DNA of 64,000 nt, from positions 44,482 to 108,481 of the forward strand of contig JAUILA010000019.1 in the NCBI GenBank assembly GCA_030432655.1. Direction: 5' to 3'. Positions within the stretch are counted from its first letter, which is position 1. Each line of letters starts with the position of its first letter. This document shows positions 8,113 through 17,942 of the stretch, one piece after another. The DNA is from Bacteroidia bacterium. Its GTDB lineage: Bacteria; Bacteroidota; Bacteroidia; Cytophagales; Cyclobacteriaceae. A program made the translations under genes and the position numbers. A model generated the notes under the pieces. That model had not been told where the DNA came from and did no database searches. It worked only from the letters and a program-made list of their open reading frames with translations.

Positions 8113-10734
8113 ATGTCTCTTTCCACTAAATACGATCCGGTAGCTGTCGAAGAAAAATGGTACCAGTACTGGATGGACAAAAATTTTTTCCATTCCACCC
8201 CTAACCCGGACAAAGAACCATATACCATTGTGATCCCTCCTCCAAATGTGACCGGGGTCCTTCATATGGGACATATGCTGAACAATACCATCCAGGATGT
8301 ACTGATCCGCAAGGCCCGTATGGAAGGCAAAGAGGCTTGCTGGGTTCCGGGTACCGACCATGCTTCCATCGCTACCGAGGCAAAGGTTGTGGCCATGCTT
8401 AAAGAGCAGGGGATTGAAAAAACCGATATTTCACGCGAGGAATTCCTGAACCACGCATGGGAATGGCGTGAGAAATACGGGGGTATCATTCTTCAGCAAT
8501 TAAAGAAACTGGGTGCTTCCTGCGACTGGGAAAGAACCCGCTTCACCATGGAAGATAGCCTGTCACGATCCGTCATTGATGTGTTCGTCCGGCTGTATGA
8601 CAAGGGACTTATTTACCGGGGTGTGAGAATGGTAAACTGGGATCCCCAGGGAAAAACAGCACTTTCCGATGACGAAGTGATTCACAAGGAGATTCAGAGC
8701 AAACTCTATTATGTGAATTACAAAATTGAAGGCGAGGACGGCTTTCTGACCATCGCCACCACGCGACCGGAAACTATTTTGGGTGATACGGCTATTTGTA
8801 TTCACCCGGAAGATGAACGTTACCGGCACCTGCACGGTAAAAGCGCCATCGTTCCTCTGATAAACCGCACCATCCCAATTATCCAGGACGAATACGTCAG
8901 CATGGAATTCGGAACCGGCTGTCTGAAAATTACCCCTGCCCATGACCTGAATGACTATGAATTAGGCCAGAAGCATGCACTGGATTCGATAGACATCCTC
9001 AATGATGATGGAACCCTGAATGAAAACGCCGGAATGTTTATCGGAGAGGACAGGTTTGTCGTCAGAAAAAAGATGGCAAAAGCCCTGGAAGAAGCGGGCC
9101 AGCTGGTAAAGATTGAAGACTACACCAATAATGTAGGCTTTTCTGAAAGGACTGATGCCGTCATCGAGCCCCGCCTTTCGATGCAGTGGTTTATGAAGAT
9201 GGATGAGATCACAAAGCCTGCTTTGGAGAATGTCATGAACGATACCATCCAGCTCATTCCGCCGAAGTTTAAGAATACGTACCGTCACTGGATGGAGAAT
9301 GTACGTGACTGGTGTATCAGCCGGCAACTGTGGTGGGGTCACCGTATCCCCGCCTGGTATCTGCCTGATAATAGTTTTGTAGTGGCTGAATCTGAATCGG
9401 AGGCTTTGGAAAAAGCCCGGGAGAAAGATGCGTCCATATCGGCCGGAGACCTGAGGCAGGATGAAGATGTCCTGGATACCTGGTTTTCCTCTTGGCTGTG
9501 GCCGATCACGGTATTTGATGGCCTGGAGAATCCGGACAATGAAGATATCAACTACTACTATCCGACAAATGACCTTGTAACCGCACCGGAAATTCTTTTC
9601 TTCTGGGTGGCCAGGATGATCATGGCCGGTTATGAATTCAAGGGCGAACGCCCCTTCAATAACGTATACCTTACGGGAATTGTGCGTGACAAACAGGGCA
9701 GGAAAATGTCCAAGTCCCTCGGAAATTCTCCTGATCCGCTTGAACTGATTTCAAAATATGGTGCTGACGGTGTACGTACCGGGATGCTGTTCAGCAGTCC
9801 GGCCGGCAATGACCTGCTGTTTGATATCAAATTGTGCGAACAGGGTCGTAATTTCTCCAATAAGATCTGGAATGCCTTCCGTTTGGTAGATGGCTGGAAA
9901 GTGGATGATGAGCTCTCCACAAAAACCAATGCCACGGCCATACGCTGGTTCGAAGCCAGGTACAATGCTGCACTGGAGGAAATGGAAGACCATTTCAGCA
10001 AATTCAGAATTTCGGATGCGCTGATGTCGGTTTACAAACTGATATGGGACGATTTCTGCTCATGGTACCTGGAAATGGTTAAACCTGCATTCGGCGAGCC
10101 CATCGACCGGAAGTCTTATGAAGCAACGAGGGAGTTTTTTGAGAAAATCCTCAAGGTGCTCCATCCTTTCATGCCATTCATTACCGAAGAGTTATGGCAT
10201 GAGTTAAGGGAACGTGAAGGCGATGACTGTCTGATCGTGGCGGATTGGCCGAAAAAAGGACAATATGATACGTCTCTGCTGGATGGGGCTCGGGTGGCGT
10301 TTGAGTTAATCGGACAAGTCAGGAATTTCAGGAACAGCAAGCAAATATCGCCTAAGGATGCGCTTAAGCTATTGGTTCTTACCGGCCATTTTGATTCATA
10401 CATTCCGTTCCACGGGATCATTGTAAAACTGGCCAACCTGAGTGAATTTCAGCCTGTGGATGAAGCACTGGAAAATGCTTCCAGTTTTGTCCTTCAGGGG
10501 GATTCCTTCTTTATACCCATGGAGGGAATGATCGATACCGAACAAGAGCTTGAAGAACTGCGCAGCGAACTTGAGTATACACTTGGCTTCCTGAAAAGCG
10601 TGGAAAAAAAGCTTCAAAACGAAAGGTTCGTTCAAAATGCACCGGAGAATGTGGTTGAAATGGAGCGAAAAAAGGAAGCCGATGCCCGCGCTAAAATTAC
10701 CGCGCTGGAAGAACGGATTGCCTCATTGTCCTAA
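8113..10734 (+). CDS. valS: Valine--tRNA ligase
   Basis: An 873-residue class I aminoacyl-tRNA synthetase that charges tRNA-Val. The HIGH motif appears as HMGH at residues 51-54 and the KMSKS loop at 531-535. The editing domain lies between them ([16 protein letters not shown] near 215), followed by the anticodon-binding domain. A C-terminal coiled coil, the last 65 residues with many Glu and Lys, is typical of ValRS. The start at 8113 is chosen over an in-frame upstream TTG because the TTG lies within the promoter and MSLSTKYDP is a normal ValRS start. The stop codon overlaps the stop of ald on the other strand. Confidence 0.98.
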   Translation: MSLSTKYDPVAVEEKWYQYWMDKNFFHSTPNPDKEPYTIVIPPPNVTGVLHMGHMLNNTIQDVLIRKARMEGKEACWVPGTDHASIATEAKVVAMLKEQGIEKTDISREEFLNHAWEWREKYGGIILQQLKKLGASCDWERTRFTMEDSLSRSVIDVFVRLYDKGLIYRGVRMVNWDPQGKTALSDDEVIHKEIQSKLYYVNYKIEGEDGFLTIATTRPETILGDTAICIHPEDERYRHLHGKSAIVPLINRTIPIIQDEYVSMEFGTGCLKITPAHDLNDYELGQKHALDSIDILNDDGTLNENAGMFIGEDRFVVRKKMAKALEEAGQLVKIEDYTNNVGFSERTDAVIEPRLSMQWFMKMDEITKPALENVMNDTIQLIPPKFKNTYRHWMENVRDWCISRQLWWGHRIPAWYLPDNSFVVAESESEALEKAREKDASISAGDLRQDEDVLDTWFSSWLWPITVFDGLENPDNEDINYYYPTNDLVTAPEILFFWVARMIMAGYEFKGERPFNNVYLTGIVRDKQGRKMSKSLGNSPDPLELISKYGADGVRTGMLFSSPAGNDLLFDIKLCEQGRNFSNKIWNAFRLVDGWKVDDELSTKTNATAIRWFEARYNAALEEMEDHFSKFRISDALMSVYKLIWDDFCSWYLEMVKPAFGEPIDRKSYEATREFFEKILKVLHPFMPFITEELWHELREREGDDCLIVADWPKKGQYDTSLLDGARVAFELIGQVRNFRNSKQISPKDALKLLVLTGHFDSYIPFHGIIVKLANLSEFQPVDEALENASSFVLQGDSFFIPMEGMIDTEQELEELRSELEYTLGFLKSVEKKLQNERFVQNAPENVVEMERKKEADARAKITALEERIASLS

Positions 10735-11957
10735 AACCGTGCGGCCATCAGCAGCCCCAGGTCTTTGTGTTTCATTCCGAATTTCCGGGCAATGTGTTCG
10801 TTGGTAAGGCTGCCTTTGTAAGTGTATACCCCTTTCATGAACCATTTATGGGCGAAGATCATTTCCTCGATCCCTCCCTCGTCAGCCGCCCGCAGGATTG
10901 TCGGGGTAAATATATTACTGAGGGCGGTGGTTGCCGTATGCGCCACGCGTGAGGCTATGTTGGGAACACAGTAGTGGATCACATCGTGTTTTCTGAAAGC
11001 CGGTTTACTGAGCGTACGTAATTCGGAAGTCTCCACGATGCCGCCCTGGTCGATGCTCAGATCGATTATCACCGAATCCGGTTTCATAGCGGCTACCATT
11101 TCTTCCGACACCACATAGCGATTGCGGCCTTTCTCAGCCCTCAGGGCTCCAATTACCACATCAGCATGCCTCAGGCACTCCGCCAGCGTGACCGTATCGA
11201 TCGTGCTTGTATAAATAGGATGTCCCAGGGCATGTTTTATTCTCCTGAGCTTGTAAATATGGTTATCAAAAATCTGGACATCCGCCCCCAGGCCCAGTGC
11301 TGCCCTGGCCGCATATTCTGCCACCGTTCCCGCACCGATAATCACCACCCTGGTGGGCGGCACGCCGGTGATTCCCCCAAGAATTACACCTTTGCCGGAA
11401 TTAGTACAGCTAAGGTATTCTGAGGCAATCGCCATCACCGTATTCCCGGCAATTTCACTCATCGCCCGAATGATCGGCATTCCGCCCGCCTTGTCTTCAA
11501 TAAATTCATATCCCAGCGCCGTTACCCCTTTCTGGTTAAGTGCTTTTATATAGTCAGGCGACTGGTTTCCAATTTGTACAGCGGAGATCAGCGTTTGCCC
11601 CTTTTTCATCAGGTCTATTTCCTCAAGGGTTGGCGGCTCTATTTTCAGAATTGCCTTGGCCTGGTACAACTCCCCTGGTGTCTGAACGATCTTTGCCCCT
11701 GCCTCACTGAAGTCATTGTCAGAAAACTTAGAGCCAACCCCGGCTTTTGTTTCCACCCAAATCTCATGGCCGTGATTGACCAGCAATGCCACGGCATCCG
11801 GAGTAAGTGACACACGCCGCTCCTCCAGGGAAATTTCATTGGGAATCCCGATCAGAAATGATTGTTTGCTTCTGGAAAGAGGATATAATTTTTCCTGTGG
11901 GTAGAAGGTAGTCTCTTTGGCCAACTGAGCAAAACCTGAGGTCTCTCTCTTAGTCAT
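10731..11957 (-). CDS. ald: Alanine dehydrogenase
   Basis: A 408-residue protein of the alanine dehydrogenase / transhydrogenase-alpha family, which converts L-alanine and NAD to pyruvate, ammonia and NADH. The N-terminal substrate domain has [20 protein letters not shown] near residue 37, with the conserved Arg. The Rossmann part has [28 protein letters not shown] near 205-232. It is about 35 residues longer than classical Ald at the N-terminus and belongs to the Bacteroidota branch. It is the last gene of the porX-tsaE-ald run, overlapping tsaE by 8 nt and sharing stop-codon bases with valS. A related annotation, NAD(P) transhydrogenase alpha subunit, is less likely because no beta subunit gene is nearby. 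Confidence 0.9.
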   Translation of the reverse strand: MTKRETSGFAQLAKETTFYPQEKLYPLSRSKQSFLIGIPNEISLEERRVSLTPDAVALLVNHGHEIWVETKAGVGSKFSDNDFSEAGAKIVQTPGELYQAKAILKIEPPTLEEIDLMKKGQTLISAVQIGNQSPDYIKALNQKGVTALGYEFIEDKAGGMPIIRAMSEIAGNTVMAIASEYLSCTNSGKGVILGGITGVPPTRVVIIGAGTVAEYAARAALGLGADVQIFDNHIYKLRRIKHALGHPIYTSTIDTVTLAECLRHADVVIGALRAEKGRNRYVVSEEMVAAMKPDSVIIDLSIDQGGIVETSELRTLSKPAFRKHDVIHYCVPNIASRVAHTATTALSNIFTPTILRAADEGGIEEMIFAHKWFMKGVYTYKGSLTNEHIARKFGMKHKDLGLLMAARF

Positions 11958-12396
11958 ACGTAGTGACAGTGATCTGCCTTTTATCAGGCGTACTAAACGC
12001 TATTTCAATAAGTAAATAATGTTCCGGTATGAGATTGGGAATTCGCGATGGCCATTCAATAAAGCAGATACTGCCGGAATGAAAATATTCCGAAACACCT
12101 ATGTCCTCCGCCTCATCCTCCTCTTCAATCCGGTAAAAGTCGAAATGATAGTAAATATTACCCGCCTTGTCAGCATATTCATTCACAAGTCCGAACGTCG
12201 GACTTTGCACGGAATCCTCAATATCCAGCGATTTACCTAACGCTTTAATGAGAGTTGTTTTACCTGCCCCCATATCGCCTTTAAATACCCAGATATGATG
12301 ATCACCGGCAACCGCGATAATTTCGTCTGCCACGCGTGATAAATCGGAAAGACCGACATGCGTCCATGTTTTAGTCCCGCCGCCACTATCTTCCAT
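11950..12396 (-). CDS. tsaE: tRNA threonylcarbamoyladenosine biosynthesis ATPase TsaE
   Basis: A 148-residue P-loop ATPase, the normal length for TsaE. The Walker A motif GDMGAGKTTLIKALG is near residue 40 and the family signature SPTFGLVNEY near 64; HFDFYRIEEEDEAEDIGVSEYF and FIEWPSRI follow in the family order. TsaE works with TsaB and TsaD to make t6A37 in ANN-decoding tRNAs. Its start overlaps the porX stop by 11 nt and its end overlaps ald by 8 nt, so all three are probably translated from one message. Confidence 0.97.
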   Translation of the reverse strand: MEDSGGGTKTWTHVGLSDLSRVADEIIAVAGDHHIWVFKGDMGAGKTTLIKALGKSLDIEDSVQSPTFGLVNEYADKAGNIYYHFDFYRIEEEDEAEDIGVSEYFHSGSICFIEWPSRIPNLIPEHYLLIEIAFSTPDKRQITVTTYD

Positions 12397-13951
12397 ATTT
12401 CGAATTTAGTGAAATTATCGGAATAATCATTTCTTCCATAGAAACGCCCCCATGCTGAAAGGTATCCTTATAATAATTCACGTAGTAATTGTAATTGTTA
12501 GGGTACGCAAAAAACTGATCTTCCGTAGCAAACACGTAAGTGGTCGAAACATTGGTTTTTGGCAAAAACAGCTTCTCAGGCCTCAGTACCTGCATTACTT
12601 TATCTTCATCCGCATAGCCAAGGTTTTTACCCTGTTTGTACCTGAGGTTGGTATTGGTGTTTCTGTCCCCGATAATCTTGAAGGGCTTTCTGACACGAAT
12701 CGTTCCGTGATCCGTTGTGATCATAAGCTTACCACCCAGTTCTGCAATGTTTCTCAGGGCCTCAAGCAGCGGAGAATGATCGATCCAGGAACGGGTAATG
12801 GAACGATAGGCCGATTCGTCAGGTGCCAGCTCGCGGATCATCGCCATGTCGGTCCTGGCATGAGAAAGCATATCCACGAAATTGTAAATAATGACATTCA
12901 GATCGTTATTCATCATATTCCTGATGTTGTCGACCAGGTGCTTCCCTTCCTGGATTTTCTTGACCTTATGATAGCTGAATTTGATTTTTTGATTCATTCG
13001 CTGGAGTTGTTTCTCCAGGAATTTATCCTCTGCATTGTTCTTCCCTTCCTCTTCATCCTCACCGACCCACAGGTACGGATATTTTTCAGCCATCTCCGAA
13101 GGGAGCAGCCCGCTCATGATTGCATTTCTGGAATACGCAGTGGTGGTTGGGAGAATGGAGTAATAGGCTTCCTCCGATTCCACATTGAAATACTCACTAA
13201 TAACCGGTTCAATGATCTTCCACTGATCATACCGCAGGTTATCAATGACCAGCAAAAACACAGGCACGCCCTGACCTACCTCAGGCATAACCTTTTTCTT
13301 CATCAGCTGGTGAGACAGCAGGGGCTTGTCAGCGTCCGGGTCATTTAGCCAGGATTCGTAGTTGTTCTTGATAAACCGGGAAAACTGGGAATTAGCCTCC
13401 TCCTTCTGCATATTAAACACCTCGGCCATGCTCTTATTCTCCGTCTCATCAATTTCCAGCTCCCAGTAGATGAGTTTTTTATAAATATCGATCCATTCTT
13501 CATGGTCCATATCGTCCTGAAACGCCATACTGATATTCCGGAATTCCTGCTGGTAACTCAGGTTGGTTTTTTCCGTGATCAGCCTTTTGTTGTCCAGGAT
13601 CTTTTTAACCGACAGAAGAATCTGGCTGGGATTAAGAGGTTTGATAAGATAATCGGCAATCTTGGCGCCAATTGCTTCCTCCATGATCAGTTCTTCTTCG
13701 TTCTTGGTAATCATGATCACCGGAAGGCCTGGTCGTACCGTCTTGATCTGATTAAGCGTCTCCAGTCCCGACATACCGGGCATATTCTCATCCAGGAAAA
13801 CAACATCGTAAGGTAACTCCTCCACTTTTTCCAGCGCATCAGTCCCGCTGTTTACCGGGGTAATATCGTATCCCTTGTTCTCCAGAAACAGAATGTGTGG
13901 TTTGAGCAAATCAATCTCGTCATCGGCCCATAAAATATTATATCTTTGCAT
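12386..13951 (-). CDS. porX: PorX-type response regulator with PglZ phosphatase domain
   Basis: A 521-residue fusion of a receiver domain (residues 1-125; acidic pair D10-D11, phosphoacceptor D54, Lys104) and a C-terminal PglZ/alkaline-phosphatase-superfamily domain (about 225-520). The phosphatase part has VIDNLRYDQW with metal ligand D237, ILPTTTAYSRNAIMSG containing the threonine nucleophile cluster at 269-271, FVDMLSHAR and MITTDHGTIRV. In Porphyromonas gingivalis PorX works with the PorY kinase and SigP to switch on type IX secretion genes, and the domain cleaves oligonucleotides. It leads the porX-tsaE-ald run behind a strong promoter. No porY is present in the window. Confidence 0.95.
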   Translation of the reverse strand: MQRYNILWADDEIDLLKPHILFLENKGYDITPVNSGTDALEKVEELPYDVVFLDENMPGMSGLETLNQIKTVRPGLPVIMITKNEEELIMEEAIGAKIADYLIKPLNPSQILLSVKKILDNKRLITEKTNLSYQQEFRNISMAFQDDMDHEEWIDIYKKLIYWELEIDETENKSMAEVFNMQKEEANSQFSRFIKNNYESWLNDPDADKPLLSHQLMKKKVMPEVGQGVPVFLLVIDNLRYDQWKIIEPVISEYFNVESEEAYYSILPTTTAYSRNAIMSGLLPSEMAEKYPYLWVGEDEEEGKNNAEDKFLEKQLQRMNQKIKFSYHKVKKIQEGKHLVDNIRNMMNNDLNVIIYNFVDMLSHARTDMAMIRELAPDESAYRSITRSWIDHSPLLEALRNIAELGGKLMITTDHGTIRVRKPFKIIGDRNTNTNLRYKQGKNLGYADEDKVMQVLRPEKLFLPKTNVSTTYVFATEDQFFAYPNNYNYYVNYYKDTFQHGGVSMEEMIIPIISLNSKYGR

Positions 13952-13969
13952 AGTCTTGTGATTGCAGAA

Positions 13970-14000
13970 TAAACTTACTAACTGCTAATAGTCTACGCAA
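13970..14000 (-). promoter_or_regulatory. porX promoter
   Basis: On the minus strand TTG (14000-13998), a 20-nt spacer and TAAGTTTA (13977-13970) match the Bacteroidota promoter with one mismatch in the last -7 base. The porX ATG follows 18 nt later, giving a leader of about a dozen bases. Confidence 0.6.
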
Positions 14001-14015
14001 TAATCGTACAATAGA

Positions 14016-15245
14016 TTGGGGAAAAGAAAAATATTTAATGATCCGGTTTACGGCTTTATTCCGATTCCCGGAGAATTCATCATGGAACTCATCGACCACC
14101 CCATGGTCCAGCGACTGCGAAGAATCAATCAGTTAGGACTGACAGACATGGTCTATCCGGGCGCACTCCATACCCGGTTCCATCATGCCGTAGGCGCCAT
14201 GCACCTGATGGGCCGGGCGCTGGACGTACTGCGAAGCAAAGGAATTGACATATCGGAAAAAGAAAAAACCGCTGCCCAGGCGGCCATTCTTCTGCATGAT
14301 GTAGGACACGGTCCATTCTCCCATGCCCTGGAATACACATTGCTTCTGGGGATTCAGCACGAAAGCCTCTCATTTCTCATCATGAAGCAGCTGAACAGCG
14401 ATTTCAATGGGGAATTATCACTTTCGATGAAAATGTTCCAGAATACCTATGAACGGAAATTCTTTCATCAGCTGATCGCCAGTCAGCTGGATATTGACCG
14501 GCTGGATTACCTGAAACGGGACAGTTTTTTTACCGGTGTTTCTGAAGGCTCCATCGGCCTGGAGCGCATTGTCTCCATGCTGCACGTGGTAAATGACGAA
14601 ATCGTGGTGGAAGAAAAAGGCATCTACAGCATTGAAAACTTTCTGAATGCCCGCCGGCTGATGTACTGGCAGGTATATCTTCATAAAACTTCTGTAGCCG
14701 CGGAAAAAATGCTGATCAACCTGATCAGCCGGGCCAGGGATCTGACTGAATCAGGAGACAAGCTCCAGGGCTCCCCCGCTCTTCAGTGTTTCCTGGAAAA
14801 ACGGCATACACTGGAAGACTTTCAGGAAAATAAGAAAGTATTGCATGCCTATGGCAGCCTGGATGATTTTGACATCTGGGGAGCTATAAAAGAGTGGCAG
14901 CATTCCGGCGACCAGATTCTGAGAATGCTCTGTCAGATGTTGCTGGGGCGAAAATTGTTCCGGATTAAATTGAGCAACGAGCCGCTCACCCGTGAGGAAA
15001 TACGGGAACTTCGTCACAGACTGGCCGACGAGATGGGGCTTCTTCGTGCGGAGGCGCGTTATATGCTTTCTCACGGCGAGCTATCCAATAAAGGTTATAT
15101 GGAAACCGGACAAAAAATAAATATTCTGACCAAGAAGGGAGAAGTGGTCGATATCGCCGAGGCTGCCGATTTACCTAACATCAAGGCTATCAGCAAAATT
15201 GTCAAAAAATACTACCTATGCTCTCCTAAAAATGTATCTTTATAA
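14016..15245 (+). CDS. HD domain metal-dependent phosphohydrolase
   Basis: A 409-residue protein of the SAMHD1/dGTPase-like HD family. Metal-binding residues are visible in HTRFHHAVG (His52, His56-57) and LLHDVGHGPFSHALE (His94, Asp95), with the distal Asp in QLDIDRLDYLKRD near residue 160. Such proteins hydrolyse nucleotides or dNTPs, but the substrate is not known here. The start is a TTG: an in-frame TAA lies 15 nt upstream, no ATG or GTG comes between, and the family usually begins at exactly this KIFNDPVYG segment. It is divergent from porX with a 64-nt gap and precedes lpxD by 33 nt, so it may lead the lipid A operon. Confidence 0.9.
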   Translation: MGKRKIFNDPVYGFIPIPGEFIMELIDHPMVQRLRRINQLGLTDMVYPGALHTRFHHAVGAMHLMGRALDVLRSKGIDISEKEKTAAQAAILLHDVGHGPFSHALEYTLLLGIQHESLSFLIMKQLNSDFNGELSLSMKMFQNTYERKFFHQLIASQLDIDRLDYLKRDSFFTGVSEGSIGLERIVSMLHVVNDEIVVEEKGIYSIENFLNARRLMYWQVYLHKTSVAAEKMLINLISRARDLTESGDKLQGSPALQCFLEKRHTLEDFQENKKVLHAYGSLDDFDIWGAIKEWQHSGDQILRMLCQMLLGRKLFRIKLSNEPLTREEIRELRHRLADEMGLLRAEARYMLSHGELSNKGYMETGQKINILTKKGEVVDIAEAADLPNIKAISKIVKKYYLCSPKNVSL

Positions 15246-15278
15246 CCAATTCGGATTAAAGCCCACAACGAAACCTGC

Positions 15279-16331
15279 ATGCAATTTACTGTCAGTCAGA
15301 TAGCAGCCTTACTCGGGGGAGAGGTGGAAGGAAACGGTGAGGTTAGTATCAATATGCTCGCCAAAATTCAGGACGCCGGGGAAGGTCAGATTTCTTTCCT
15401 GGCCAATACCAAATACGAACCCCATTTGTATACCACCAGTGCATCCGCAGTAATCGTGGGCAGGGATTTTACCCCTAAAGAAAAAGTCAATACCACCCTG
15501 ATCAAGGTGGAAGATCCCTACAGCAGTTTTACCCTGCTTCTGGAGGAGTATCATAAATTTTTATCATACAGTAAAGCCGGGGTGGAAGAACCAAGTTTTA
15601 TGGGCGAAGGTTCGGTAACAGGCGAAAACATTTACCGCGGAGCGTTCAGTTATATCGGCAGCAATGTTCAGATAGGCAGGGATGTGAAAATCTACCCGAA
15701 TGCATTCATTGGGGATAATGTCCGGATCGGGGATTATTCCATTATACATGCAGGGGTCAAAATTTATGCGGATACCCGGATCGGGCATCACTGTGTTATT
15801 CATTCCGGAGCAGTCATCGGGTCGGATGGCTTCGGATTTGCCCCCCAGGCTGATGGTTCCTATAAAACCATCCCCCAGCTCGGACATGTCAGGATCGGGG
15901 ACAATGTCGACATCGGGGCTAACACCGTAATTGATTGTGCTACCATGCACGGGGACGCCACCTTCATAGCCGACGGGGTAAAACTTGACAACCTGATCCA
16001 GATCGCCCACAATGTCGAAGTCGGAAGCAATACCGTGATTGCCGCGCAAACTGGTATCAGTGGTTCCACCCGCATTGGCCACAGCTGCACCATTGCCGGA
16101 CAGGTTGGAATTGCCGGACATATCGTTCTCGGCGATAAGACACGTATTGGTGCAAAAGCCGGCGTCCTGAAATCTATTCCGGATGGACATATAGATGTAA
16201 TGGGAGCACCTACGATCCCTGTCAAGGATTTCTTCCGCTCCTATGCCATTTTCAGGAATCTGCCGGATCTGAGCAGGCGCCTGAAAGAGCTGGAGAATAA
16301 AGTGCAGAAGTCTTCTCCCGCAGAAGAATAA
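15279..16331 (+). CDS. lpxD: UDP-3-O-(3-hydroxyacyl)glucosamine N-acyltransferase
   Basis: A 350-residue acyltransferase for the third step of lipid A synthesis, using acyl-ACP. Residues 1-100 form the LpxD-specific uridine-binding domain. From about 105 the protein is a left-handed beta helix of hexapeptide repeats (IGDNVRIGDYSIIHAG and similar). The catalytic-type segment DNLIQIAHNVEVG, near residue 240, contains the conserved His. It is the first committed lipid A gene of the run lpxD-lpxC/fabZ-lpxA. A 216-nt gap with its own -7 box separates it from lpxC. Confidence 0.97.
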   Translation: MQFTVSQIAALLGGEVEGNGEVSINMLAKIQDAGEGQISFLANTKYEPHLYTTSASAVIVGRDFTPKEKVNTTLIKVEDPYSSFTLLLEEYHKFLSYSKAGVEEPSFMGEGSVTGENIYRGAFSYIGSNVQIGRDVKIYPNAFIGDNVRIGDYSIIHAGVKIYADTRIGHHCVIHSGAVIGSDGFGFAPQADGSYKTIPQLGHVRIGDNVDIGANTVIDCATMHGDATFIADGVKLDNLIQIAHNVEVGSNTVIAAQTGISGSTRIGHSCTIAGQVGIAGHIVLGDKTRIGAKAGVLKSIPDGHIDVMGAPTIPVKDFFRSYAIFRNLPDLSRRLKELENKVQKSSPAEE

Positions 16332-16443
16332 GGCACATCAGCTGACTGAAAACTGCAATTCTCAGACGGAAGTATACTCTTCATTGTTTTCCTTATCCCC
16401 CAATCTACCTGCCTGAAATAGGTGACTTGGCAATAAATATTAA

Positions 16444-16451
16444 TATATTTG
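16444..16451 (+). promoter_or_regulatory. Candidate lpxC promoter, -7 box, in a 216-nt gap
   Basis: TATATTTG matches TAnnTTTG exactly. No good -33 TTG lies 19-22 nt upstream (the nearest TTG, at 16427, is too close). The gap 16332-16547 holds nothing else that I recognise. If used, the leader before lpxC would be about 90 nt. Confidence 0.4.
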
Positions 16452-16547
16452 CAGCAAATTAGTAAAGACAGGGGCCGGATTGGGAAAATATCCATTCCGC
16501 AGACACCTGAATAAGGAAGGGCAAAACTACTTTTCCGTGATTGAATC

Positions 16548-17942
16548 ATGAATATTAAGCAGCAAACCATTAAAAAATCGGTCACCCTCTCGGGCGTGGG
16601 ACTCCACACCGGGGTTGAGACCAACATGACTTTTTTACCTGCCAAGCCTGACCATGGTATCAAATTTCAGCGCATTGACCTGGAAGGACAACCTATCGTC
16701 GATGCAGATGTTGATAACGTTGTAGACATCAGCCGGGGAACGACTATCGAACAAAGCGGGGCACGGGTTTCCACCGTTGAGCATACGCTGGCGGCGCTGG
16801 TCGGACTGGAAATTGATAACGTACTGATCCAGCTGGACGGGCCCGAGGCGCCAATCATGGACGGGAGCTCGCGACAGTTTGTGGATATTTTAAAAGAAGC
16901 AGGTACCGAGGAACAAAACGCGCTTCGTGACTTTTTCGAAGTGCAGGACAGTATATTTTACCGTGATGCATCGAGGGATGTTGAGATTGCAGCTCTGCCA
17001 CTGGACGATTACCGGGTGACGGTAATGATTGATTATAATTCTCCTGTACTGGGAAGTCAGCACGCGTCACTTACCGATATTTCGCAGTTTGAAAAGGAAA
17101 TAGCCGCCTGCCGGACATTTTGCTTCCTTCACGAACTGGAAATGCTGCATAAGAACAACCTCGTACGGGGCGGAGACCTGAACAATGCCATTGTGGTGGT
17201 GGACAGGGTTGTGGAAGAGCATGAACTGGAAAGCATTGCCAAGCTATTCAACAAGCAGAAAGTAGAAGTAAAGAAAGAAGGCATCTTAAACAATGTCGAG
17301 TTGCGCTATCGCAATGAACCTGCCAGGCACAAACTGCTGGACGTAATTGGTGATCTGGCGCTGGCCGGACGGCCAATCAAGGCACAGATCCTGGCCGCGC
17401 GCCCGGGCCATGCAGCAAACGTTGCATTTGCAAAGAAACTAAAGAAGGCCATGCAGGCGGATGCAAAGAAAAACGTCCCGCGCTACAATCCCAGTCTGCC
17501 TCCCGTACTGGATATTAACCAGATCATTAACATTCTCCCGCATCGCTATCCATTCCTTCTGATTGATAAGATCATTCACCTGGATGAAGAAAGTGTGGCA
17601 GGGGTGAAAAACGTTACGTTTGATGAGCACTTTTTCCTTGGGCACTTCCCCGGCAATCCTGTAATGCCCGGTGTATTACAGGTGGAAGCGATGGCACAAA
17701 TTGGCGGCATCCTTGTCCTGAACACAGTGCCTGATCCGGAGAATTACTGGACCTATTTCCTGGGAATTGAGAATTTCCGCTTCAGGAAAATGGTGTTACC
17801 TGGTGATACCCTGGTGATAAAATGTGATTTACTTGCTCCAATCAAACGGGGAATCGCAAAAATGACAGGCCGTGCCTACGTCGGCAATACACTGGTTTGT
17901 GAAGGAACCATGACGGCCAGCATCGTTAAAAAAGACTCATGA
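16548..17942 (+). CDS. lpxC-fabZ: Bifunctional LpxC deacetylase / FabZ dehydratase
   Basis: A 464-residue fusion typical of Bacteroidota. Residues 1-305 are UDP-3-O-acyl-N-acetylglucosamine deacetylase, the committed lipid A step, with zinc ligands His79 (TVEHTLAAL), His261 and Asp265 (HKLLDVIGD). Residues 320-464 are 3-hydroxyacyl-ACP dehydratase, with PHRYPFLLIDKI, catalytic His366 in GHFPGNPVMPG and Glu380. Both enzymes draw on 3-hydroxyacyl-ACP, so the fusion may balance lipid A against fatty acid synthesis; that reading is inference. lpxA overlaps the end by 4 nt (ATGA). Confidence 0.97.
   Translation: MNIKQQTIKKSVTLSGVGLHTGVETNMTFLPAKPDHGIKFQRIDLEGQPIVDADVDNVVDISRGTTIEQSGARVSTVEHTLAALVGLEIDNVLIQLDGPEAPIMDGSSRQFVDILKEAGTEEQNALRDFFEVQDSIFYRDASRDVEIAALPLDDYRVTVMIDYNSPVLGSQHASLTDISQFEKEIAACRTFCFLHELEMLHKNNLVRGGDLNNAIVVVDRVVEEHELESIAKLFNKQKVEVKKEGILNNVELRYRNEPARHKLLDVIGDLALAGRPIKAQILAARPGHAANVAFAKKLKKAMQADAKKNVPRYNPSLPPVLDINQIINILPHRYPFLLIDKIIHLDEESVAGVKNVTFDEHFFLGHFPGNPVMPGVLQVEAMAQIGGILVLNTVPDPENYWTYFLGIENFRFRKMVLPGDTLVIKCDLLAPIKRGIAKMTGRAYVGNTLVCEGTMTASIVKKDS

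Noticed and set aside
10731..11957. Reading ald as the transhydrogenase alpha subunit
   Set aside because: The family is shared, but no beta or second alpha subunit gene is present, and the single-polypeptide length fits alanine dehydrogenase.
12452..13348. 298-residue open frame opposite porX
   Set aside because: It lies entirely inside the clearly real porX gene, and its translation has no recognisable motif. Long antisense frames are common opposite high-GC-third-base genes.
15564..16190. 208-residue open frame opposite lpxD
   Set aside because: The hexapeptide-repeat coding of lpxD creates long open frames on the other strand. The translation is a repeat of low meaning.
16241..16663. 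Minus-strand frame covering the lpxD-lpxC gap
   Set aside because: It overlaps both genes and has no family-like features or start context. The gap holds a -7 box on the plus strand instead.
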